Part shown: piece after piece, positions 1 to 7,295 of the stretch
How the letters are laid out: each line of letters begins with the position of its first letter
How positions within the stretch are numbered: the first letter of the stretch is position 1
Assembly (NCBI RefSeq): GCF_023276375.1
Contig: NZ_JALLPK010000001.1
Coordinates: forward strand, 2,976,001-3,040,000
Direction: 5' to 3'
DNA: 64,000 bases
Source: Halocatena marina
GTDB lineage: Archaea; Halobacteriota; Halobacteria; Halobacteriales; Haloarculaceae
Program-made: the position numbers and the translations under genes
Notes under the pieces: generated by a model
The model's database searches: none
Seen by the model: only the letters and a program-made list of their open reading frames with translations
Told to the model about the DNA's origin: nothing

Positions 1-236
1 GTAAGCCAGCCTGAGTCCTCATCGCGGAGCCGACGGTAGCTCGCGAGATCGTTCTCGTACAAAATAAACAGCGCCCGACGAACGTCATTAAGTTCGAGAC
101 CGAGATCCTCCGCGAGTTCTTCATCGGTTACTTCGCCGTCCGGCGGCGCAGCAGCAACCGGCATACCCGTCGGACCGACGAGTTCGTGGAGATACTTCTG
201 AATGACGGGGTCGTTCAATAACTCCTCGAAGGCCAT
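1..236 (-). CDS. tfe: Transcription factor E (TFE, TFIIE-alpha homologue), N-terminal part
   Basis: TFE assists promoter opening by archaeal RNA polymerase together with TBP and TFB. The gene reads leftwards from ATG 234-236 and leaves the window, so only the first 78 residues are visible. They begin MAFEELLNDPVIQKYLHELV and form the N-terminal winged helix. The segment EVTDEELAEELGLELNDVRR looks like the recognition-helix region and is followed by ALFILYENDLASYRR. The zinc ribbon expected in the C-terminal half is outside the window. The upstream neighbour on the same strand is trpS, separated by about 340 bp, so tfe probably has its own promoter. The identification rests on recognising the family sequence. 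Confidence 0.9.
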   Translation of the reverse strand, partial: MAFEELLNDPVIQKYLHELVGPTGMPVAAAPPDGEVTDEELAEDLGLELNDVRRALFILYENDLASYRRLRDEDSGWL

Positions 237-578
237 TAGGATGATATGTGCCGCTGATTCGGGTAAATCTTCCGCTCCATCGGTCGGGTCCGAAAACCAC
301 AACAACTGTGTAATCAATCGTCAACTCATCCGTTCAATGATGCAATCACGGTGTGTCGATGATCCAGATCACAGACGGAGTTCCCGGAGCACGGAGCAAT
401 CAAACGCCCCGAGCCGAGATCATAATGAGAGCAGCTGCCGGGAACGCGTGTGCTTTAGTGGCCATTGAATGGCCACGCCCCGTCCCGTCTCGGCACACGA
501 ACGGATATGTCACCAGCACCCGGCACCCAGTGCTTGCAACGAAAGCCACCTGTACGTGCTGCTTGCTCAATCATGTCG
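237..578. other. Intergenic region between trpS and tfe
   Basis: No credible reading frame is visible; the short frames here lack acidic haloarchaeal composition. The region should hold the tfe promoter at its left end. On the minus strand a weak AT-rich stretch lies about 30-35 nt before the tfe ATG (around 265-272). The one distinct element is the palindrome at 458-476, listed separately. Confidence 0.6.
458..476. repeat. Perfect 8-bp inverted repeat, GTGGCCAT-TGA-ATGGCCAC
   Basis: The two 8-base arms are exactly complementary around the 3-base loop TGA. The element lies about 100 nt past the trpS stop and about 220 nt before the tfe start. A near-identical palindrome with the same TGA centre occurs at 46984-46998, ahead of the second phosphate permease. 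It could be an operator or a 3' hairpin. The sequence does not decide between these. Confidence 0.6.
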
Positions 579-1760
579 TTATTGTTGTGTCAATGAATTA
601 TCCGGGTATCCGGCTCGGTTTCGGGCAGTTTCGCGCTCGAGTTGTGTGAGTCGATACTGTTGTAGCTCGTCTTCGAGCGGTCCTAACTGTTGACGACGTT
701 GCTGGTGTTCGTCGAGGAAATCTGCGATTTTTTCTGCGGCGATATCCTTGAGCTCACCGCTCAACAGCGACCCATTCCGGTACTCGCTGGCAAGTTGCTC
801 CATCCGCTCGTTGTTCCCTTCGAAAAAATAATACAGAAGCTGATACGACACGTCAACTGCTGGGTCGCCGCCCTGTTTTCGGTGCGCTTCAACGCTCGAT
901 TGCCCACCGGAGTACGCGTGCGTTCTGATTTTTTCGAAGACAGTCTCACGATCGTCAGAGAGGAGGATACTGGGCGCTTCGTCCGAGGAACTCATCTTAC
1001 CCGGGCCACCAAGACTCGGGAGGAACTTCGAGAGCAGGGCACCGGGCTTGTCCACGTCGTACCGTTGTTTGGCCGCAACGTCCCGACAGACACGAACGTG
1101 GGGATCTTGATCGATTCCGATCGGAACGAGCGTCGGATGACGGCCCCGGACAAGCTGTGGCAAGAGCAGATGGGTGGCTTGAACGGCGGGATAGAACGAG
1201 AGACCGACGTTCTCCGGGTCGCCGTAAGTCGCATCGACGGTCGATTGGGTTATCTCCCGAGCGAAGGCGACGGCGAGCGGGTAGATTACATCAGCGTCTG
1301 CAGTGTCCACAACAATACGGGTGCGATCGGGATCAAACCCGATGGCGAGAAGATCGAGCAGGTTCTCACGGGACCTGTCGCTTATCGTTTCGATCGATAC
1401 GTCTTTGAGAAATGATTTCTCGTCGTCAGAGAACGGGATATAAACGAGTGCTCCGGTTTGATCTTGGAGATGTTTGGCGAAATATAGCGGGACAACGTGA
1501 CCGATATGGAGCGGTCCGGAGGGACCACGCCCAGTAACGATGGAGTGGGTGCTGCCCTCGCTCACGGCATCGAGAAACGGCTCGACGTCGCGTTCTGCGT
1601 AGAATACGCTTCGCTCTACGAGCGGATGAACCGGGTCCGGGAACGCAGCAATCTGTTCTTCGGTGAGGGCATCGGCTCCGAACCGATCGAGCAGTCGATC
1701 GTAGTCAATGTCGCCTTCGACAGCATAGGGCGTTACGGTGAAGTCGTCTTCTTCTGGCAT
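579..1760 (-). CDS. trpS: Tryptophan--tRNA ligase
   Basis: Class I aminoacyl-tRNA synthetase that charges tRNA-Trp in the cytoplasm. The 393 residues carry the HIGH motif as PLHIGH at about 83-88 and KMSSS at 255-259, preceded by GGPG. The segments between them (SDDEKSFLKD, IGIDQDPHVRVCRD) are typical of archaeal/eukaryotic TrpRS. Length fits the shorter archaeal form. The start at ATG 1758-1760 gives the expected N-terminus, MPEEDDFTVTPYAVEG. It is transcribed towards tfe and divergently from the phosphate permease. Many haloarchaea carry two TrpRS genes, so a second copy elsewhere in this genome is possible. Confidence 0.95.
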   Translation of the reverse strand: MPEEDDFTVTPYAVEGDIDYDRLLDRFGADALTEEQIAAFPDPVHPLVERSVFYAERDVEPFLDAVSEGSTHSIVTGRGPSGPLHIGHVVPLYFAKHLQDQTGALVYIPFSDDEKSFLKDVSIETISDRSRENLLDLLAIGFDPDRTRIVVDTADADVIYPLAVAFAREITQSTVDATYGDPENVGLSFYPAVQATHLLLPQLVRGRHPTLVPIGIDQDPHVRVCRDVAAKQRYDVDKPGALLSKFLPSLGGPGKMSSSDEAPSILLSDDRETVFEKIRTHAYSGGQSSVEAHRKQGGDPAVDVSYQLLYYFFEGNNERMEQLASEYRNGSLLSGELKDIAAEKIADFLDEHQQRRQQLGPLEDELQQYRLTQLERETARNRAGYPDNSLTQQ

Positions 1761-1903
1761 TGTCTGTTGATGAGTGGAGGTGCTGGTGATTGTGGTCGTG
1801 ATCGTGTGGAGCAGGGACCATTATACGAATCAAATCGAAAAAGCGAGTGAGCACCGCGGTCGGTCCGAGCGAGAGATATTCGTCCAACCCGACCGCGATA
1901 CTA

Positions 1904-1962
1904 GTCACTTCCCGTCGTCACTGCCATCGCCAACGCCAGCAATCGATGTCACGGGAAGTGAC
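1904..1962. repeat. 12-bp perfect inverted repeat with 35-bp spacer, upstream of the phosphate permease
   Basis: GTCACTTCCCGT at 1904-1915 is exactly complementary to ACGGGAAGTGAC at 1951-1962. A 12-base perfect match spaced about 47 bp centre to centre (roughly 4.5 helical turns) is unlikely by chance and suggests two half-sites for a looping or dimeric regulator. It sits 120-180 nt before the permease start. No family assignment is possible from sequence alone. Confidence 0.55.
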
Positions 1963-2050
1963 CATTATGAGCAAATTGGAGACGGCGAGTACTTAGATCC
2001 ATCGTCGCACGCGACTTTGCTTGGGACGATGGTCATGCGAAGACGACAGG

Positions 2051-2059
2051 ATATTATAG
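2051..2059 (+). promoter_or_regulatory. TATA-like box of the phosphate permease
   Basis: ATATTATAG begins 30 nt before the ATG at 2081, the spacing expected for a leaderless haloarchaeal transcript. No Shine-Dalgarno sequence precedes the ATG. Confidence 0.55.
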
Positions 2060-2080
2060 AATCCAGCAGAAGCAGAATCA

Positions 2081-3265
2081 ATGGTTGCCTTGGACTTTTT
2101 GGCGGTCGTCCTGATCGCGTCGATCGCCAGTCTGTTCATGGCGTGGACGATCGGCGCTGGATCCAGTGGTTCTACCCCATTTGCTCCGGCAGCCGGGGCG
2201 AACGTTATCTCGGTGATGCGGGCGGGCTTTCTCGTCGGACTGCTTGGATTTGCTGGAGCAGTCTTTCAAGGGGCAAACGTCGCTGGAACCGTCGGTACAG
2301 GACTGATCTACGGAGTGACCTTGACACCCGGTGCAGTTGCCACAGGACTGTTCATGGCAGCATTACTCGTCTCAATCGGCATTTTTACGGGCTATCCGAT
2401 CCCGACTGGCTTCACCGCAACGGGGGCTGTTATTGGCGTTGGGATCGCACTCGGCGGCTTACCCGCGTGGGGGACGTATAAGCAAATTGGTGCGATGTGG
2501 GTGCTCGTTCCGTTCGTTGGGAGTGGAGTCGCGTACGCAACGGCCCGGTTCCTTCGCCACGAAGACATCCCAGAGCGGATGAGCGTGCCGGCACTCGGTG
2601 GCATCGTCGGAGCGATCATCGCCAACATGTCGTTTGTGTTCCTCAGCGGACAGTCTATTGCCGTTGCAGGTGCGAACTGGCTCCCGCTCTCAGATGCTGT
2701 CGGCATCATGGTCGCCCAAATCGGGATTACGCTCGTGGTGGCTTTCATCGCAACGCTACTGCTTGCGTGGGATATGGCCAAGGACGAAGACCGGGGACTG
2801 AGCCACTTTCTACTCGTCCTCGGTGGGCTTGTCGCGTTCTCTGCAGGGGCAAGTCAGGTCGGTCTTGCGGTCGGTCCGTTGATACCGTTGCTCGATGATC
2901 TTCCGATCACGCTGTTGGCGCTACTCGTCGGAGGCGGACTCGGCCTGCTTGCTGGTTCCTGGATGGGTGCCCCCCGGATGATCAAAGCGCTCTCACAAGA
3001 TTACTCATCGCTCGGTCCCCGACGGTCGATCGCTGCACTCGTTCCTTCTTTCGCACTCGCACAGACAGCGGTGTTCTTTGGGATCCCAGTCTCGTTCAAC
3101 GAGATCATCCTCAGCGCAATCGTTGGGAGTGGCTACGCGGCTGGTGGGAGTAGCAGCGTAAGCCAAGAGAAGATGCTCAATACGGTGTTTGCGTGGATCA
3201 TCTCTCTCACGATCGCAACAGTTGGCAGCTACGGTGTCTACGCCGCGATTAGAGCCATACTATAG
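2081..3265 (+). CDS. Inorganic phosphate transporter, PiT family (first copy)
   Basis: Ion-coupled phosphate permease of the PHO4/PiT family in the cytoplasmic membrane. The 394-residue protein is almost wholly hydrophobic, with about ten to eleven predicted membrane helices. Both family-typical inverted halves are seen: GAGSSGSTPFAPAAGANVIS near the N-terminus, and a C-terminal copy with AAGGSSSVSQEKMLNTVFAW. A second, more diverged PiT gene lies at 47043. The upstream region contains a leaderless-type TATA box and a 12-bp inverted repeat. No PhoU-like gene is adjacent. A sulfate-transporting member of the same superfamily cannot be excluded. Confidence 0.88.
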   Translation: MVALDFLAVVLIASIASLFMAWTIGAGSSGSTPFAPAAGANVISVMRAGFLVGLLGFAGAVFQGANVAGTVGTGLIYGVTLTPGAVATGLFMAALLVSIGIFTGYPIPTGFTATGAVIGVGIALGGLPAWGTYKQIGAMWVLVPFVGSGVAYATARFLRHEDIPERMSVPALGGIVGAIIANMSFVFLSGQSIAVAGANWLPLSDAVGIMVAQIGITLVVAFIATLLLAWDMAKDEDRGLSHFLLVLGGLVAFSAGASQVGLAVGPLIPLLDDLPITLLALLVGGGLGLLAGSWMGAPRMIKALSQDYSSLGPRRSIAALVPSFALAQTAVFFGIPVSFNEIILSAIVGSGYAAGGSSSVSQEKMLNTVFAWIISLTIATVGSYGVYAAIRAIL

Positions 3266-3305
3266 AGCATCGAGACCGAATCTCTGTCGTCTCCGTCACC
3301 GTGTG

Positions 3306-3473
3306 TCACGTGTGTTGTCTGGGCCTTCGAGGGGGGAACAGCGTCACATCGCCGCCGAACGTGTTGAACAGCACGTCACAGTCCTCACACGCATACTGAT
3401 ACCCCGCTCGCCACGTCTGCTTGATTTGTGTCGACTGCTTACAGACCGGACAGACTGACGTGTGTTGCTCCAT
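3306..3473 (-). CDS. Small CPxC-type zinc-finger protein, 55 aa
   Basis: A 55-residue frame from ATG 3471-3473 to TGA 3306-3308. It contains two cysteine pairs, C8-P-V-C11 and C29-E-D-C32, about 18 residues apart, the layout of the small one-domain zinc-finger proteins common in haloarchaea. Aromatic residues between the knuckles (W21, Y25, Y27) are also usual. These proteins are thought to act as regulators or adaptors, but function cannot be inferred for this one. It lies tail to tail with the phosphate permease (about 40 bp). Confidence 0.7.
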   Translation of the reverse strand: MEQHTSVCPVCKQSTQIKQTWRAGYQYACEDCDVLFNTFGGDVTLFPPRRPRQHT

Positions 3474-3771
3474 GGACAATGAACATCGGCTCGCTCATTG
3501 AACACACCGCATGTATACTCAAGGACGGTATATACGATCTATTCGCCGTCCAGCGATCTCGGACAGCACAGTATATCCGTCATTCATACGGCTCAAACTG
3601 CTCTCCGACTGAGAGCAGCGCTTCCCGGCTGGAAATCCTCCGACACTGGATCGAACAGCCAACGAGAGGAGAGGACAGATCGAGCGGCTGAAACAGAACG
3701 TGATGAAACAGAACGAGTGCGGTCCAGGAATCAAGGGGCGTTGTGGCTGAATTCCTTACCAAGCAATTCGC
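3474..3771. other. 298-bp gap between the zinc-finger gene and the M32 peptidase gene
   Basis: No convincing frame, RNA or strong repeat is visible. The minus-strand promoter of the zinc-finger gene must lie just right of 3473. The AT-richer stretch around 3525-3545 is a candidate. Confidence 0.4.
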
Positions 3772-5280
3772 TCAGAGGTTGTACAGCTCGCTGTACTTTT
3801 CTTCGACGTAGTCGAGGAAGTAATCGGCAGTGTAGTCTTCGCCGGTCGCTTCACGCACTAGATCGGGGGTGGTGTAGCGTTGGCCGTGTTGGTGGACGTT
3901 CTCGGTGAGCCAATCGTGAAGCGCGTCGAACTCGCCAGATCGTATCTGGTCTTCGATGTCGGGAATGTCCTCGGTTGCCGCTGCGAACAGCTGTGCAGCC
4001 AGCACGCTTCCGAGCGAGTAAGTGGGGAAATACCCGAAGCTGGCGTGTGACCAGTGGATGTCCTGAAGACAGCCAGTGCTGTCGGTTTCGGGACGAACAC
4101 CGAGATACTCCTCCATCTTGTCGTTCCAGACCTGTGGAACCTCCGCTACGTCGAGTTCGCCGTCGATGAGTTGACGTTCGATTTCGAACCGGAGGATGAT
4201 GTGCATGTGGTAGGTCAGTTCGTCCGCCTCAACCCGGATCAGATTGTCGTCGTAGACCTGATTCGCGGCTTCGTACGCTTCACGAGCGGTCACGTCGCTC
4301 GTCTGTGGGAAATGCTCTGTCATCGTTGGAAGGAACTGTTCCCAGAACGGTTGTGAACGGCCGACGTGGTTCTCCCACAGCCGAGATTGAGACTCGTGAA
4401 CAGAGAGATTGCGAGAGCTACCGAGTGGTGTACCGTAGTGTTCGCGCGGGAGTCCGAGTGTGTACGTTGCGTGACCGAACTCGTGGACCGTCGATGTGAA
4501 CGCGTCGATCGGATCAGCCTCGTTGAACCGAGTCGTCACCCGAGCGTCGAACTGTGAGCCGAGTGAGAATGGGTGCGGTGCAACGTCGAGTCGGCCGTGT
4601 TCCCACGGGTAGCCGAGTCGGTCGAGCACCGCTCGACACAGCTCTTCCTGCGTCTCGGAGTCATACGTCCCAGAGAAGGCGTCGGTCGAGAGAGCCGCTC
4701 CGTCTGCCTTGTTTCCAATGTTCTCGATGAGCGGGACGAGACGGTCACGGAGCCGTTCGAGAACGCGCTCTGCGGTTTCTAAATCCAGATACGGCTCGTA
4801 ATCGGCGAACAACACAGCATACGGATCGGCGTCGGGATCGATGTGCTCTGCATACTCTCGCTTGAGTTCGACGAGATGAGAGAGCGTCGGGGCGAACGTC
4901 TCGAAGTCGTCGTTTGCTTTCGCCTCTTTCCAGACAGGGAGCGCTTCGCTCGTCGTCTGTGAAATTTCCTCGACAAGCTCCGCTGGGACCCGATTAGCAC
5001 GCTCGTACTGTCTCCGGACCTCTCGAACGACTGCCGATTGCTCTTCGCTCAGGTCCATCGTATCGAGTGACGAGAGGTAGTCGTCGGTCTCCTCACCCGT
5101 CAGCAGGTCGTGATGGAGCGTCGAGAGCGTCGACATCTGCTGTGAGCGCGCAGGCGTGCCCCCTTCGGGCATCATCACCTGTTGATCCCAACTGAGTATT
5201 CCGTTCGCATAATTGATGTTCGAAAGACGGCGCACGTGATCGACGAATTCATCGTAGACAGATTGCTGATCAGTTGCCAT
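3772..5280 (-). CDS. Metallocarboxypeptidase, family M32
   Basis: Zinc-dependent carboxypeptidase that removes C-terminal residues from peptides in the cytoplasm. The 502 residues match the usual length of Thermus/Pyrococcus-type M32 enzymes. The zinc motif HEFGH is at 266-270. The family-specific HESQSR lies at 295-300, and the following segment includes LWENHVGRS. There is no signal peptide. The N-terminus MATDQQSVYDEFVDHVRRL fits family starts. The gene is followed on its promoter side by the M20 peptidase gene on the same strand, 25 bp away, so the two may be co-transcribed for peptide turnover. Confidence 0.95.
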   Translation of the reverse strand: MATDQQSVYDEFVDHVRRLSNINYANGILSWDQQVMMPEGGTPARSQQMSTLSTLHHDLLTGEETDDYLSSLDTMDLSEEQSAVVREVRRQYERANRVPAELVEEISQTTSEALPVWKEAKANDDFETFAPTLSHLVELKREYAEHIDPDADPYAVLFADYEPYLDLETAERVLERLRDRLVPLIENIGNKADGAALSTDAFSGTYDSETQEELCRAVLDRLGYPWEHGRLDVAPHPFSLGSQFDARVTTRFNEADPIDAFTSTVHEFGHATYTLGLPREHYGTPLGSSRNLSVHESQSRLWENHVGRSQPFWEQFLPTMTEHFPQTSDVTAREAYEAANQVYDDNLIRVEADELTYHMHIILRFEIERQLIDGELDVAEVPQVWNDKMEEYLGVRPETDSTGCLQDIHWSHASFGYFPTYSLGSVLAAQLFAAATEDIPDIEDQIRSGEFDALHDWLTENVHQHGQRYTTPDLVREATGEDYTADYFLDYVEEKYSELYNL

Positions 5281-5305
5281 ACCGGTGGCAGGAACCCGAG
5301 GGCTA

Positions 5306-6400
5306 TCAATCCACGCCTACACGCTCTATGACCGATCGATAAATCCGGTAACACCGATCGAGAACGGGCAGGGAGACGCTCTCATTTTCGGTGTGGGCCT
5401 CTCCAGGCTCGGCTGCCCCACAGACGACACACGTCGTTCCTTCCTGTGCGAGCCACCCTGCATCAGTCGCGTGGGGTTTCGTAACGAACGCTGGTTCTGA
5501 TGATTCAGGCTGTGCGTCTGCCGCAGCGTCGAGGACCGACTGTGCGAACGCATCGTCATCGCATGCCATCGGTGGAAGATCTTGGTCGATCTCCCATTCT
5601 ACAGCCCCATTGGCTGTCGCTGCTTCGATGTCGCACCGTTCGCCGGGAACCGTTCGTTCGTCGATGGTGATTTCACACGACTCGGGAACGACGTTCCACG
5701 CGCTTCCGCCTTCGATTCCTGTAACGCAGATGCTCCCGCGGAGTTCGTGGTCGAGCACCGTCGCTTCGGGAGGAACGAGAGCGCGGAGCACATCAAGTGC
5801 ATCCGCCGCACGGTAGACAGCGTTCTCCCCGCTCTCTGGTTCACTCGCGTGCGCTGCCTGACCACGAGCACGGACGGTACTCGCACGACGGCCTTTGTGC
5901 GCGACAGCGACATCGGTCACCCCATCGGCCGAGTAGCCAGTCGATCCTTCACCGATGACCGCATACTCGGGTGCAAATCCATCCTCGATGGCGTTGCGGA
6001 CACCAACTCCGCCTTGCTCTTCGCCGCGAAAGCTGGCAACGGTGCAGGACGCGTCGGTGTCACGAAACGCATACATGGCGGCCGCAAGGGAACCCTTCAT
6101 GTCAGCGCTCCCCCGGCCGTACAGCCGACCGTCCCGCTCTTCGAGAACGTACGTCTCGCCGTCTTGCTGTGAGTCGGCGGGCGGGACGACATCGTGGTGA
6201 CCGACCAACGCAAGTGTATCCCTGTTCCCGGCACTCAATTCATTCCCTCGTCGAGCAATTACCCCAGCCTTGGTGTGCTCGACAGTCGCATCTGTTTCAC
6301 GACGGAACCACTCGGCGATGAATTCGCCCGCTTTGTCTTCATCTTCGTGACTGGGAATCGAAACGAGCTTGCGCGTGAGTTCGGCGACAGTTGTGGTCAC
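5306..6400 (-). CDS. M20 family metallopeptidase (DapE/ArgE-like)
   Basis: Di-zinc amidohydrolase of the M20 family. Members include succinyl-diaminopimelate desuccinylase, acetylornithine deacetylase and carboxypeptidase G2. Metal and catalytic motifs are GHHD at 67-70, GRGSADMKG at 95-103 and GEEQG at 126-130. The dimerisation insert follows in the middle of the 364 residues. No lysine or arginine gene is adjacent, so substrate is not settled. DapE is the common annotation in haloarchaea. It is immediately upstream of the M32 peptidase gene on the same strand, which favours a peptide or amino-acid salvage role at least as much as lysine synthesis. Confidence 0.82.
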   Translation of the reverse strand: MTTTVAELTRKLVSIPSHEDEDKAGEFIAEWFRRETDATVEHTKAGVIARRGNELSAGNRDTLALVGHHDVVPPADSQQDGETYVLEERDGRLYGRGSADMKGSLAAAMYAFRDTDASCTVASFRGEEQGGVGVRNAIEDGFAPEYAVIGEGSTGYSADGVTDVAVAHKGRRASTVRARGQAAHASEPESGENAVYRAADALDVLRALVPPEATVLDHELRGSICVTGIEGGSAWNVVPESCEITIDERTVPGERCDIEAATANGAVEWEIDQDLPPMACDDDAFAQSVLDAAADAQPESSEPAFVTKPHATDAGWLAQEGTTCVVCGAAEPGEAHTENESVSLPVLDRCYRIYRSVIERVGVD

Positions 6401-6572
6401 GAGCTGATCACCTCAAACGAACACCTCCAGAGACAAACCGATTGTTCGGACGTGAACCGCGTACAGCAGCCATGGTCCGACCGAAGACGCGCAGCGTGAA
6501 ATATTGTTTGACGTTGATAGTCAAGAAATCGCAGTTAGCGTGAGAAGCAGAGCAGCGACGGCGGAGTTTCGG

Positions 6573-7076
6573 TTATGACTCGCTACTCGAATTGAATTCG
6601 CTGAAATTGAGAGTCGCAGTCCTTGTCCGAATTTCTTTCCCGTCGAGATGACAAACAGCGTCCAACTGTGAGTCAAAGTCCCCGTTCTCATTCGTATCGT
6701 GATACACCTTGACGTGGACTTTATGCGATCCCGATAGCTCCGAGTTTAGCCGGAGTGTGCTTCCGTCGGCGACAACAGCCTCATCCGTGGTGACGTGGTT
6801 AACACCGAGAATGGTGTCGTTCTCGTAAGCAACGAAGAAGACACTCATGTTCGCTGGCAGTCCGTATCCGAGCCGAAGTGTGTCTGGAGACCAAGTTTGC
6901 GTTCGGTTCGTGTCATTAAGCCTCCAATAGCTCACTGACACATTTTCGCACTCCATCGAATTCCCGACCGATGAAGAGATCGCCTCATTTTTCGATTGAT
7001 CGACTGGAGCGAATCCCTGACACCCGCTAAAAATGCTCGATAGAACGACAATAGCGAGAAGAAGACGATTCCTCAT
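6573..7076 (-). CDS. Haloarchaeal lipoprotein with a DUF7282-like domain
   Basis: A 167-residue secreted protein starting at ATG 7074-7076. A longer frame to 7166 exists but would bury the signal peptide. Residues 1-18 form a hydrophobic signal ending in IFSGC, a lipobox, with an acidic, Asn/Ser-rich mature part. The C-terminal half, with LGVNHVTTDEAVV and VKVYHDTNENGDFD, resembles the haloarchaeal DUF7282 fold, whose role is unknown. It probably sits on the outer face of the membrane. It is divergent from the PIN-ATPase gene, with about 220 bp between them. The domain assignment is from memory of the pattern and is moderate. Confidence 0.7.
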   Translation of the reverse strand: MRNRLLLAIVVLSSIFSGCQGFAPVDQSKNEAISSSVGNSMECENVSVSYWRLNDTNRTQTWSPDTLRLGYGLPANMSVFFVAYENDTILGVNHVTTDEAVVADGSTLRLNSELSGSHKVHVKVYHDTNENGDFDSQLDAVCHLDGKEIRTRTATLNFSEFNSSSES

Positions 7077-7295
7077 GAGTGATACGGCGAACGTAGCGAG
7101 CGGCGCGGCAAATACTTTGTCCCATCTGGTGATGGCCAAGCGCATCCGTAGAGGAAGAGTACGCATGCGCCCTTCTCGTGCGTGCTGTCACAGCTGATAG
7201 AAGATACAGAACAAACAACGGGCTCCATATAGTTATACAATTCGACAATATCGCGGGTAAACACCCTTATAGCCCAGCGCGGTCCTAACGGAGGT

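Larger units (their letters stand above)
1761..2080. other. Divergent promoter region between trpS and the phosphate permease
   Basis: No gene is seen in this 320-bp gap. On the minus strand a TATAAT-like box lies near 1820, about 60 nt before the trpS start, which would give a leadered transcript. The permease side has a TATA-like box at 2051-2059. A widely spaced inverted repeat (1904-1962) lies between them. Confidence 0.55.

Noticed and set aside
690..1415. Long antisense frame opposite trpS (241 residues)
   Set aside because: Lies wholly antisense to a gene with intact HIGH and KMSSS motifs; such antisense frames are common in GC-rich codon-biased genes.
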